A program made the position numbers and the translations under genes. Positions 51,318 through 60,335 of a stretch of DNA of 64,000 nucleotides are shown here, in pieces. This DNA is from Christensenellaceae bacterium Phil7 (GTDB taxonomy: Bacteria > Bacillota > Clostridia > Christensenellales > CAG-138). The notes beneath the pieces were generated by a model. The model saw only the letters and a program-made list of their open reading frames with translations. It ran no database searches and had not been told where the DNA came from. Location: positions 89,975 through 153,974 of the forward strand of contig MSGV01000001.1 of assembly GCA_001940845.1 (NCBI GenBank). The letters run 5' to 3'. Each line of letters begins with the position of its first letter. The stretch's first letter is position 1.

Positions 51318-52445
51318 ATGCTGGTTAAGAATGGCATGTTGTTCACAGATCAGGGATTATTTTCGCGATTGGATATGGAGTTTGGCAATAGGATTACTGC
51401 AATCGGCAATCTGGAGGGAGATTCATTTATAGACGCTGAGGGAAAATATGTAATTCCTGGATTGATAGATATTCATACTCATGGCGCTGTAAATGAGGAT
51501 GCAAGCGATGGCAAAATTGAAGGATTGGAGAGATTATCACAATACTATGCTTATAATGGGGTGACCTCATGGTGCCCTACCGTAATGACGCTGGGGGAGA
51601 TGGAGCTTGTACATGCTATGCACGCTGTGCGAGATTTTAGATCCAAAGGTGCACGGTGCATTGGTATTAATCTGGAAGGTCCGTTTTTGAGCTATGATAA
51701 GCGTGGAGCACAGGCCGCAGAGAATTTGCATAAGCCGGATGTCGATCTGTTCTATAGATTGCAGGAAGCTTCGGGCAATCGGATAGCTTTGGTTACGGTC
51801 GCTGCGGAAGTGGCAGGAGCATTAGATTTTATAAGGGATGTATCGAAGATTTGTACAGTATCACTCGGTCATTCCTCTGCAGCATACGAAGAAGCGATGG
51901 CTGCGTATGCTGCCGGTGCAACGCATACAACGCATTTGTTTAATGGAATGGAAGGGCTCCATCATCGCAGACCTGCAATCCCGGGGGCGGCATTTGATGC
52001 CGATGCGACGGTGGAGCTGATTTGTGATGGCTTGCATTTACATCCGGCGGTTATCCGAATGGCACATTCATTATATCCCATGAGGTTTGTGCTGATCTCG
52101 GATTCCTTACGCTGCGCCGGAATGGAGGATGGGCATTATACGCTTGGCGGACAGCCAATAGTTATGAAAAATGGTATGGCGACCCTTGATAATGGAACAG
52201 GAACGCTGGCGGGATCGTCCATTTCCATATTGAAGGCACTTCAAAACGCGGTTTCTTTTGGGGTTCCGATTGAAGCTGCAATCCTTGCCGCAACGATAAC
52301 GCCGGCAAGAGTAATCCGTAGAGCTGATGATATTGGGTCTCTTTCGATTGGTAAATATGCAGATTTTGTTATATTGGATAAGGATCTGAACTTGGAGGCC
52401 GTCTATATCGGCGGGAATAAGATCGAGAGAGCATTGCTGAATTGA
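51318..52445 (+). CDS. nagA: N-acetylglucosamine-6-phosphate deacetylase
   Basis: A 375-residue amidohydrolase converting GlcNAc-6-phosphate to glucosamine-6-phosphate and acetate in the cytoplasm. Motifs are the metal site GLIDIHTHGAVNEDAS near residue 50, the Glu of GINLEGPFLS, HSSAAYEEAMAAYAAGATHTTHLFNGM, the His pair of CDGLHLHP and the catalytic Asp of LISDSLRCAG. The start at 51318 has AAGGAG upstream; a longer frame from 51207 overlaps the promoter. First gene of a six-gene rightward operon. No nagB or transporter is present nearby. Confidence 0.9.
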   Translation: MLVKNGMLFTDQGLFSRLDMEFGNRITAIGNLEGDSFIDAEGKYVIPGLIDIHTHGAVNEDASDGKIEGLERLSQYYAYNGVTSWCPTVMTLGEMELVHAMHAVRDFRSKGARCIGINLEGPFLSYDKRGAQAAENLHKPDVDLFYRLQEASGNRIALVTVAAEVAGALDFIRDVSKICTVSLGHSSAAYEEAMAAYAAGATHTTHLFNGMEGLHHRRPAIPGAAFDADATVELICDGLHLHPAVIRMAHSLYPMRFVLISDSLRCAGMEDGHYTLGGQPIVMKNGMATLDNGTGTLAGSSISILKALQNAVSFGVPIEAAILAATITPARVIRRADDIGSLSIGKYADFVILDKDLNLEAVYIGGNKIERALLN

Positions 52446-52504
52446 TGAGGAACGTATTTAAAACGCAAATGTTCTTAAGTACTAATATTCTAGGGGGAAA
52501 CGAT

Positions 52505-53647
52505 ATGCAATTTACAGATGAAATGATTCGCTATATTGATGAAAGCCAGCTTGAGCTCAAGCAGCTTATACGTGATCTGTGCAGAATACCGACGCCTTCC
52601 GGTTTTGAGCGTAACAGGGCTGAATACTGCAAGTGCTGGTTGGAGAATAACGGCTGCAAGGGTGTATACATTGATGAAGTACATAACGTTATATGTCCGT
52701 ATAATGTTTCGGAGGATAATGAGCTCGTAGTATTTATGGCTCATACGGATACGGTTTTTCCGGATACCGAGCCCATGCCGTTTATGGAAACGAGCGATAG
52801 ATTTTATGCTCCGGGAGTATGTGATGATACCGCCAATCTTGCCGTCATGCTTATATGTATCAGGTATTTTATTCAAAGAGGTATGCAGTCGAGGTATGGG
52901 CTGATATTCGCGGCAAATTCCGGAGAAGAGGGTCTCGGCAATCTGAAGGGATGCAGAGCCATAGTTGAACGCTATGGAAAAAGAATGCGGGAGCTCATCA
53001 CGTTTGATGGCGTGAAGCTGAATGCTATTGTAAGCCGAGCGGTCGGCTCTCATCGTTATCGTGTTACTGTCAGAACGGAGGGTGGGCATTCGTTTTCGAA
53101 TTTTGGAAATCGAAACGCAATACATGTCCTTGCTTCCATGATAGAAATGCTGTACGATGTAAAGGTGCCAAGGGTTGGGAATAGCCAGACCACCTATAAT
53201 GTCGGAAAAATAAGCGGAGGAACATCGGTCAATACGATAGCCCAGGAAGCTCAGATGCTTTATGAGTATCGTTCGGATAATAATTGCTGCCTTGAGACAA
53301 TGCAGCGCATGTTCGAGAGCATTGTTTCTGCCTATCGCGCAACCGGTGTTGAAATTGAAGTGGAAAAGATCGGCGATCGTCCGTGTGCAGCAGGGGTCGA
53401 TCAGGAGAGACAGCAGGCATTGCTGGACAATGCTGCGGAATGTGTGCGCGATGCTTTGAGCATTGAGCCCAGCATTCATTCCGGATCCACGGATTGCAAT
53501 ATTCCTTTGGCAAATGGCATTCCGGCAATATGTATGAGCGCTTGCCAGGGCTCGGGCTGCCATACCCGTGAGGAGGAGCTGGAACTTTCCAGCCTGCCTT
53601 TGGGATGCAGCATTACGATGCGGTTCATTGCAAAGTATTTTGTTTAA
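52505..53647 (+). CDS. M20-family metallopeptidase
   Basis: A 380-residue zinc peptidase of the M20 (PepT/CPG2-like) family: FMAHTDTVFPD (His and Asp), APGVCDDTANLAVML (bridging Asp), AANSGEEGLGNLKG (catalytic Glu and metal Glu), SGSTDCNIPLANGIPAI and the closing GCHTREEEL. A dimerisation lid lies in between (RTEGGHSFSNFG). It would trim short peptides. GGGGGAAACG precedes the start at 52505. No signal peptide. Confidence 0.85.
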   Translation: MQFTDEMIRYIDESQLELKQLIRDLCRIPTPSGFERNRAEYCKCWLENNGCKGVYIDEVHNVICPYNVSEDNELVVFMAHTDTVFPDTEPMPFMETSDRFYAPGVCDDTANLAVMLICIRYFIQRGMQSRYGLIFAANSGEEGLGNLKGCRAIVERYGKRMRELITFDGVKLNAIVSRAVGSHRYRVTVRTEGGHSFSNFGNRNAIHVLASMIEMLYDVKVPRVGNSQTTYNVGKISGGTSVNTIAQEAQMLYEYRSDNNCCLETMQRMFESIVSAYRATGVEIEVEKIGDRPCAAGVDQERQQALLDNAAECVRDALSIEPSIHSGSTDCNIPLANGIPAICMSACQGSGCHTREEELELSSLPLGCSITMRFIAKYFV

Positions 53648-53732
53648 TGAATCCATGGTAAGATGTTTTTGATGTGTACGTGCGCTGGGTTGGGCTGCGA
53701 TACCTGTGAGCCCATACAACGAAAGGGTTAAT

Positions 53733-55109
53733 ATGGAGTATCTTGGAATTTCGTATTCAGTAAAAAATATGCCTTCGCTTGATCTTGCATTCATTCCATT
53801 TGCAGCATGGGCAGATGCATACCTTGCAGAAGCAAAAAGACCGCTCAAAATAGCGATAGAGCGTGAAAATGGAAGGATTTCCGTCTTTGAGCTCATGCTC
53901 AGAGGGAAGGAATTCAAGCGCGCAAATCTGCGCTTTGTCGAGCGGTATGTTAAGCTGCTGCTATGGAGTGTCGGTGGATTTAGAGTCCATATCTGCGGCG
54001 ATGATGAATTGGCGGCGAGTTTGAAAGAACTGTACACTTTGGATGGCGAGCGAACCTTCGATGTACAGTTCATGCAGGATGTTTATGAAAAGGAGTTTGA
54101 GATCATTGCCCGTAATGAATCCGAATTTCCAAAGGCGAATGAATATGCGATATGCGTTGGGGGGCATACAAACGGATGCCGCATAGGATTTGATGCCGGA
54201 GGGTCGGATCGAAAGGTATCTGCCGTAATTGATGGAAAAACGGTTTACTCTGAGGAGGTTGTATGGCATCCGAAAACCTCAGTAGATATTCGGTATCAGT
54301 ATGATGGTATTGTTTCAGCATTTAAAACGGCCGCATCCAAAATGCCGCGTGTGGATGGTATTGGCGTCTCTTCAGCGGGTGTTTTTGTGGGCAATCAGGC
54401 AGCTGTCTCTTCCCTATTCATCAAGATCCCACGCGAAATGAAAAGCGAGGTTCGCACTATTTATGAGCGGGCTGCGAGGGAGCTTGGAGAAATTCCGCTG
54501 GTTGTTGCGAATGATGGTGATGTCACAGCCCTGGCCGGCAGCATGAGCCTGGATGCGAATTCGATAATGGGACTGGCAATGGGCACGAGCGAAGCAGTTG
54601 GTTATGTGAATAATGATGGCAGCATTCTGGGTTGGTTCAATGAATTGGCGTTTGCGCCGGTCGATTTGAACGAGGCAGCCATGCAGGATGAGTGGTCCAC
54701 TGATATTGGAGTAGGATGCAAATATTTTTCACAGGATGCTGTTATTAAGCTTGCGCCGCAGGCAGGGATCGAGCTTGATCCTGCGTTGACGCCTGCCGAA
54801 AAGCTGCTGGAGGTGCAGCGGATGGTTCAGAACGGACATGTGGGTGCGGCGGATATTTTCAAATCTATCGGAGTGTATCTGGCACACACTCTGAATCTTT
54901 ATGCAAAGCTTTATGATATACGCTATCTGATCGTGCTCGGGCGCGTTGCATCCGGAATTGGGGGGGAGTTGATCGTGTCCGAGTGCGAACGTGTGTTAGG
55001 TGAGGAATACCCGGAGCTTGCCCGGCAGATTACAGTTATGCTTCCGAATGAAGAATTTCGCCGTGTTGGTCAGTCAATGGCAGCGGCAAGCCTGCCTGAG
55101 ATAAAATAA
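53733..55109 (+). CDS. ROK-family kinase-like protein with N-terminal extension
   Basis: A 458-residue protein. Residues 1-145 are an unassigned domain (SLDLAFIPFAAWADAYLAEA, ISVFELMLRGKEFKRANLRF). The ROK core follows: phosphate loop RIGFDAGGSDRKVSAVIDG, GIGVSSAGVFVGNQ, catalytic Asp in VVANDGDVTALAGSM and GLAMGTSEAVGYVNNDG. The ROK zinc motif (GCxCGxxGC) is not present; DIGVGCKYFSQDA stands in its place. It probably phosphorylates an amino sugar or N-acetyl sugar to feed NagA. AAAGGG precedes the start. Confidence 0.78.
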   Translation: MEYLGISYSVKNMPSLDLAFIPFAAWADAYLAEAKRPLKIAIERENGRISVFELMLRGKEFKRANLRFVERYVKLLLWSVGGFRVHICGDDELAASLKELYTLDGERTFDVQFMQDVYEKEFEIIARNESEFPKANEYAICVGGHTNGCRIGFDAGGSDRKVSAVIDGKTVYSEEVVWHPKTSVDIRYQYDGIVSAFKTAASKMPRVDGIGVSSAGVFVGNQAAVSSLFIKIPREMKSEVRTIYERAARELGEIPLVVANDGDVTALAGSMSLDANSIMGLAMGTSEAVGYVNNDGSILGWFNELAFAPVDLNEAAMQDEWSTDIGVGCKYFSQDAVIKLAPQAGIELDPALTPAEKLLEVQRMVQNGHVGAADIFKSIGVYLAHTLNLYAKLYDIRYLIVLGRVASGIGGELIVSECERVLGEEYPELARQITVMLPNEEFRRVGQSMAAASLPEIK

Positions 55110-55236
55110 AAGCAATAGGCAGAAGTGCGAGGACGGCCGGCGGTATCTGCGGGAAAGGATTTTAATAATAAAGCTCCTCTTTTGGATGCTGTTGCTTCCG
55201 CTCTAAATGATTTTGTGATATGAAAGGAAAAAACGT

Positions 55237-56595
55237 ATGAAAGCTTATCATAAGGAGCCTATTGATGCTGAATTTACGCCGATTTACGATGAATATCTGC
55301 GTACAAGGTATCATATTGAGGTTGATGCACCGATACGGATCGATGTTGGACGAGGTATGGAAGATACGGAATGGAATCCGCTTGCCTGCAAAGAGGTTTA
55401 TGCGCAGGGGATTAAGACGGCATTGAAATTGGAATGCTCAAGTTGTCTTTTCGATCTTAGTGCTGCTGCGGAGCTTGGGCAGGCGGGTATTGATGCTGCT
55501 GTTGAGGGGATTTATGGCGGAGGTTATCAGAAAAGGTTCGCCATGACAAATCAGGTTGAACCATCCTTGAAGTGCTATTTTTGTCCGGAAGGGATACAGC
55601 CAGAGCTTCCTGAGGCCGTGGAGTTGGCTAGGGCCATAATATCGGTCAGGAATATGGTAAATTGTCCAGCCAATATACTTACGCCGAGTAAATTTTCACA
55701 GGAGCTTTTGGCGCAGACAAAGGGTCTGCCGGTTCAGTGCTCCATATATAATAAGGAGGAGCTGACCCAAAAAGGGCTGGACGCACTTCTAAGCGTAGGA
55801 GCAAGCAGCGAAAATTCGCCATTTTTGGTGGTTTTGCGTTATAATGGCGCGCCGGATGATGAAGCACGGCTTGGCCTTATTGGAAAGGGGGTCACGATAG
55901 ATAGCGGAGGCTACTGTTTAAAATCTCAAGCCTCCATGGCGGGAATCAAAGGCGATATGGCGGGGGGAGCTGCAGTCGCTCAAGCAGTATGCGCGTTGGC
56001 AGCAACAGGCGCACATGTCAACGTTACAGCGGTGATTCCAATCTGTGAAAATCGTATTTCCCGAGGCAGTCTGCTTCCGGGCGATGTTATTGGTTCGCTT
56101 TCAGGACGGACAATCGAGGTGCTGAATACGGATGCCGAGGGGCGGTTGATCCTGGCTGATGGCCTTACATGGGCAATACGGGAAGAAAATTGCACCCGCC
56201 TTGTGGATGTTGCTACGCTTACAGGGGCGATCTGCGCTATGCTTGGCAGCGTTGCAGCAGGAGTTATGTCCAACGACGATGAACTATATATGAAGCTGCA
56301 GGCTGCTGCGGAGTTGTCAGGGGAACGATACTGGCGAATGCCGACATTCCCTGAATATGAGAGATTGATCCAAAGCGATTTTGCCGATATACGGAATACC
56401 AGCAAGGATGGCTGCGGCAGCATTACGGCGGGATTGTTTTTAAAGCGCTTCACAGAAGATCTTCCATGGCTGCACCTGGATATCGCCGGCACTGCGGATA
56501 CGGGCAGCCCGGTATGGCAGCATCAGACTCAGGGAGCGACCGGTGCTGCGGTCAGCACATTATTTCATCTGGCATTATCCTTGGAAAATCACTAA
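55237..56595 (+). CDS. Leucyl aminopeptidase-family peptidase (M17)
   Basis: A 452-residue two-zinc aminopeptidase. Catalytic elements are LIGKGVTIDSGGYCLK (Lys and Asp), IKGDMAGGAAVAQAV and VLNTDAEGRLILADGLTWA near residue 297 (metal Asp and Glu, catalytic Arg), with VDVATLTGAICAMLGSVAAGVM after. The N-terminal domain is typical in length. Cytoplasmic; releases N-terminal amino acids from peptides, in line with the M20 peptidase of the same operon. AAAGGAAA precedes the start. Confidence 0.9.
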   Translation: MKAYHKEPIDAEFTPIYDEYLRTRYHIEVDAPIRIDVGRGMEDTEWNPLACKEVYAQGIKTALKLECSSCLFDLSAAAELGQAGIDAAVEGIYGGGYQKRFAMTNQVEPSLKCYFCPEGIQPELPEAVELARAIISVRNMVNCPANILTPSKFSQELLAQTKGLPVQCSIYNKEELTQKGLDALLSVGASSENSPFLVVLRYNGAPDDEARLGLIGKGVTIDSGGYCLKSQASMAGIKGDMAGGAAVAQAVCALAATGAHVNVTAVIPICENRISRGSLLPGDVIGSLSGRTIEVLNTDAEGRLILADGLTWAIREENCTRLVDVATLTGAICAMLGSVAAGVMSNDDELYMKLQAAAELSGERYWRMPTFPEYERLIQSDFADIRNTSKDGCGSITAGLFLKRFTEDLPWLHLDIAGTADTGSPVWQHQTQGATGAAVSTLFHLALSLENH

Positions 56596-56653
56596 GGGCG
56601 AGGCAGCATAAATTTGACATCTTAATTTGACAATGAAAAGGAGGATACTCCCT

Positions 56654-57412
56654 ATGAATAGACCACTTATTGAAGCTTGCACTGATTCATACGCATCCTG
56701 TATGGCGGCGACTCGAAGCGGCGCGGATCGCCTTGAGCTTTGTTCAAATCTTGTTATTGGCGGCACGACGCCGTCGCTTTCGCTTGCCCAGCAGGTTTAT
56801 CGTGATAGCCATGTAAAACTTAATGTATTGATTCGCCCTCGTTTTGGTGATTTTCTGTATTCTGATGCGGAGCTGGAGGAGATGTGCGGGGAGATAAAGG
56901 CATTCCGCAATTTAGGCGTAAATGGTGTAGTTATTGGCGCATTGACGCCGGATGGAGATTTGGATCTGGAAAAGATGAAGCGTATGATGGATTGTGCGGA
57001 TGGTATTGACGTGACTCTTCACAGAGCTTTCGATATGACCCGCGATCCATTCAAGACCTTGGAGGAGGCAGTCACGCTTGGCTGCAAAACCATTTTGACA
57101 TCCGGGCAGGCTCAAACCGTAGAAGCCGGTATTCCGCTTTTGAAAAGAATTTATGAGCAAGCCTGCGGAAGGATAGATATTATGGCCGGCTGTGGAGTCA
57201 AAAAATGGAATATTCAGCCGATCCATGATCGGACCGGCATTTGTGTATTCCATACGACCGGGAGGAAGAATACGATAGACAGCGCCATGCGCTATCGCAA
57301 GGATACGGTATTTATGGGCTTACCATCCCTTTCGGAATATGATATTTGGCAAACGGATGAAGCTGAATTCCGCGAATGTGCCGAGATCGTTCATTCGTTT
57401 GACTCAAAGTGA
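56654..57412 (+). CDS. cutC: CutC-family protein
   Basis: A 252-residue TIM-barrel CutC protein: IEACTDSYASCMAATRSGADRLELCSNLVIGGTTPS, VLIRPRFGDFLYSDAE, VNGVVIGALTPDGDLD, VTLHRAFDMTRDP and TILTSGQAQTVEAGI. The old name refers to copper homeostasis, but in sugar-utilisation clusters the family is suspected to be an enzyme of carbohydrate metabolism. Its place between peptidases and nagA-type genes supports the latter. AGGAGG precedes ATG 56654; the longer start at 56627 is upstream of that SD. Confidence 0.9.
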   Translation: MNRPLIEACTDSYASCMAATRSGADRLELCSNLVIGGTTPSLSLAQQVYRDSHVKLNVLIRPRFGDFLYSDAELEEMCGEIKAFRNLGVNGVVIGALTPDGDLDLEKMKRMMDCADGIDVTLHRAFDMTRDPFKTLEEAVTLGCKTILTSGQAQTVEAGIPLLKRIYEQACGRIDIMAGCGVKKWNIQPIHDRTGICVFHTTGRKNTIDSAMRYRKDTVFMGLPSLSEYDIWQTDEAEFRECAEIVHSFDSK

Positions 57413-57461
57413 TGCGCTATGCAAATTCCGATAAAAGTTCCATATCATGGAGGATGGGATT

Positions 57462-60014
57462 ATGATTTTTTCTCAGCGGACGCTCGATGAAACACGGCTA
57501 AAATTTAATTTCATGCTCACCTGCTGCGGCGATATGAAGCGTAAGGAGCTTATGTTATATATGCAGCAGGCGGCAGAAACGGAGAGCAAGGATGTTTTTT
57601 GGGCTGTTAAATGGCTTTATGCAAACAGTCCGCTTAGCGATTGGGCAAATTATGCTTTCTCCATTTTTCTCAATTGTGCAAAGCATGGAATCTTTCTGTA
57701 TAATAATTCGGAGCTTTTGGCTGGAATTTCCGAGGAGCTCTTTCTGAATTATGTGCTGCATATCCGCATTAATGAGGAGGAGCTTTGCGATTGCAGAAGA
57801 TTTTTCTATGATTGCCTTATAGATCGTGTTGAAGGGCTTTCAGCACGGGAAGCGATACTTGAGGTGAATTACTGGAATGCGGAAAATGTGACCTATCAAT
57901 CCACGGACAGCAGGACGATCTCCCCAATCAATGCTTACCGATCGGCTTACGGTCGCTGCGGTGAGGAATCCGCTTTCAGCGTTAATGTGTTCCGTGCAAT
58001 AGGCATTCCGGCACGGCAGGTGTATATTCCGCGTTGGGCGCATTGCGATGATAACCATGCTTGGGTGGAGGTTTATTGCGAGGGTACATGGCATTTTTTG
58101 GGTGCCTGTGAACCGGAAGAGCTGCTTGATCGCGGGTGGTTCACAAATGCTGCCAGCCGCGCCATGGTGATACATAGCCGGTGTTTTGGAAGAACCACCG
58201 AAAAGGAGATCATCTCCAAAAGCGGTATGGTTACTTATCTGAACAATTTAAAGCTATACGCCGAGTCTAAAAGGATAATTGTTACAGTTAAGACAGAAAA
58301 AGGAGAGCCGGCTGTCAATGCTCGGGTGACCTTTGGTATTCTGAATTATTCCGAGTTCTTCCCTGCCGCAGTCATTATGGCGGATGAAAATGGGGAGGCT
58401 TGTCTTAGCTGCGGACTGGGGAGCTTGAATATTCATGCTCAAAGGGATGGATGCTTTGCGGAACGGTTGATATTCGTTCCAGATACGGATCGTGTAGAAC
58501 TCGTGTTGAAGCAGTTCCCAATAATTTTTGAGTGCTGGGAAGACTTTATATATAAAGCTCCGTGCGATCATATGCTGCACGGAATAAAGCCAACCGATGA
58601 GCAAAGGCTGATTGGAGCGAAAAAGCTTGCAAAGGCAAATGAAAAACGCTGCTGCCGAGTAAAGAGCATGGTCGATTTGAAAAGATTGAGATCAATTGTC
58701 AGCACCTATGGATACCGTCGGGAAATCTTTGAACTGCTGCTGCAAAGCCGTGAGAATGCTGCATGCCTAATGGATTTTTTGGAGGATATCAGCTATTCTG
58801 CAAAGCAGAAGGAGGGGGCAATTTTAACTATCTCCGAGAAGGACAGGAGGGATATAGATCCTGAAATACTGCGGGAAGCATTGAGTACGAGCCTGCAATA
58901 TGAAAAAAATTACGGAGATTTGTTTTATAAATATATAGTGTGTCCACAATGCTGGAATGAACCGCTTTCCGAGAACAGAAGGTTTATTTTGGAATACTTT
59001 TCGGATTCTGAAAAAAGTGAATTCCAAGCCAAACCGGATAGGATCTGGGAATACATCGAGATGAATATAGCTTTTATACCTTCGCTGGAGTATGAACAGA
59101 TAGTCACCCTTCCGGCAGGTGCCTTGAGCATAAAGAGTGCATCGCCGCTTTCTAAAAAGATTCTATTCGTTTCCATTTGCCGTGCCCTTGGAATTCCTGC
59201 CCGAATCAACCCCATGGATCAGGCAGCGGAGTATCTATCAGAAAAAGGATTTATACAGGTGCGGACGGGAAAGCTTCGGGATTGTACAATAATTTTTTGC
59301 AGGCAAAGTGAGGAAAGCTGGCAATATGAGACTGATTTTTCACTTAGCATAATTGAGGATGGTAATTATAGAAATCTGGATCTTTCGCATTTGAATTGGA
59401 ATGGAAATCGGCTTTCAGTTATGGTAAATTCGGGATTATATCGAGTCATAACGGATAATCGCTTGCCGAATGGCAATATATACGCGAGCCGCTATCAATT
59501 TCAATTGAGTGATGGAGAAAAAATTGAACTTAAACTCCATAAATATTCGGCAGATATTACTCAGATGCTGAGCAGTTATGAGCTGGATGATTTTAAAATT
59601 TATAATCAAAATGATCAATACATATGGGCAAGCGAGCTGACCGATGGAGGAAAGCATATTCTCGTATGGCTAGAAGTCGGGAAGGAGCCTACCGAGCATC
59701 TTCTGAATGAGCTCATAGATAGGAAATTGGCTTTTCAAAACATGGATGCGGAGCTGGTGTTCCTGCTCTCCGATCGAAGGGATCTTGAAAATGAGAAGCT
59801 ATGCAATGTATTAAGTGCTTTGCCGGGGATAAAGGTATATTTTGATGGTTCTAAACCAAACGTGGAGCTGCTTGCCAGGCGTCTCTATGTTGATCCCGAG
59901 AAGCTGCCTCTAATAATCATAACAAATGGCCGTCTCAATGCGGTTTATGCTTATAGCGGTTACTGCGTGAACAGCAGCGATATGCTTTTGCGCATCTGTA
60001 AAAGCGTATCGTAA
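57462..60014 (+). CDS. Large transglutaminase-like protein
   Basis: An 850-residue cytoplasmic protein (no signal peptide). A transglutaminase/cysteine-protease core lies at residues 155-235: GRCGEESAFSVNVFRAIGIPARQVYIPRW (Cys near 164), DDNHAWVEVYCEGTWHFLGACEPEELLDRGWF (His near 198, acid after). An Ig-like segment follows (VKTEKGEPAVNARVTFGILNY). Around 560-620 is a second, catalytically incomplete copy (FVSICRALGIPARINPMDQ). The last 120 residues resemble a thioredoxin/TlpA fold (GKHILVWLEVGKEPTEHLLN, KLPLIIITNG). GGAGG precedes the start. It may hydrolyse peptide side branches with the other operon enzymes. Confidence 0.75.
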   Translation: MIFSQRTLDETRLKFNFMLTCCGDMKRKELMLYMQQAAETESKDVFWAVKWLYANSPLSDWANYAFSIFLNCAKHGIFLYNNSELLAGISEELFLNYVLHIRINEEELCDCRRFFYDCLIDRVEGLSAREAILEVNYWNAENVTYQSTDSRTISPINAYRSAYGRCGEESAFSVNVFRAIGIPARQVYIPRWAHCDDNHAWVEVYCEGTWHFLGACEPEELLDRGWFTNAASRAMVIHSRCFGRTTEKEIISKSGMVTYLNNLKLYAESKRIIVTVKTEKGEPAVNARVTFGILNYSEFFPAAVIMADENGEACLSCGLGSLNIHAQRDGCFAERLIFVPDTDRVELVLKQFPIIFECWEDFIYKAPCDHMLHGIKPTDEQRLIGAKKLAKANEKRCCRVKSMVDLKRLRSIVSTYGYRREIFELLLQSRENAACLMDFLEDISYSAKQKEGAILTISEKDRRDIDPEILREALSTSLQYEKNYGDLFYKYIVCPQCWNEPLSENRRFILEYFSDSEKSEFQAKPDRIWEYIEMNIAFIPSLEYEQIVTLPAGALSIKSASPLSKKILFVSICRALGIPARINPMDQAAEYLSEKGFIQVRTGKLRDCTIIFCRQSEESWQYETDFSLSIIEDGNYRNLDLSHLNWNGNRLSVMVNSGLYRVITDNRLPNGNIYASRYQFQLSDGEKIELKLHKYSADITQMLSSYELDDFKIYNQNDQYIWASELTDGGKHILVWLEVGKEPTEHLLNELIDRKLAFQNMDAELVFLLSDRRDLENEKLCNVLSALPGIKVYFDGSKPNVELLARRLYVDPEKLPLIIITNGRLNAVYAYSGYCVNSSDMLLRICKSVS

Positions 60015-60052
60015 AACCTATGATGGTTGGAATAAAAGGATAATATTGAATC

Positions 60053-60126
60053 AGATTCGCAGGCATGCTGCATTTTGAGGCCGTTTGGGCAGCTTTCAAA
60101 AAGTACTTCATCCTGCGAATCTTTTT
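60053..60126 (+). terminator. Terminator of the nagA operon
   Basis: Perfect 11-bp arms AGATTCGCAGG (60053-60063) and CCTGCGAATCT (60112-60122) followed by TTTT. The 48-nt loop can fold further. It isolates the nagA operon from the TerB module. Confidence 0.7.
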
Positions 60127-60228
60127 ATCCTGAATGCAGTCTGTACGAGGGCTTGAGAAGGGTGTGGATTTCGTGCTGGCATGTTCCATATTCGGTGGTT
60201 TTATGATAAAATATTATTAAGGCATTCG

Positions 60229-60275
60229 CATCATCGTCTGCAAAGCTTGTGAAATATTACTGCGGCACGATGATG
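60229..60275. promoter_or_regulatory. Inverted repeat upstream of the TerB-domain gene
   Basis: Perfect 9-bp arms CATCATCGT (60229-60237) and ACGATGATG (60267-60275) with a 29-bp spacer, located between a -10-like TAAAAT (near 60206) and the start codon. It could be an operator or a leader hairpin. Confidence 0.4.
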
Positions 60276-60335
60276 TTGGAATTTAGTGCATAAATGCTGC
60301 TCATAGGGATGGTGATAGGCACGGAAAACATAATA

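Noticed and set aside
52490-54073. 527-codon leftward frame under the M20 and ROK genes
   Set aside because: It crosses two well-supported rightward genes and has no recognisable protein features.
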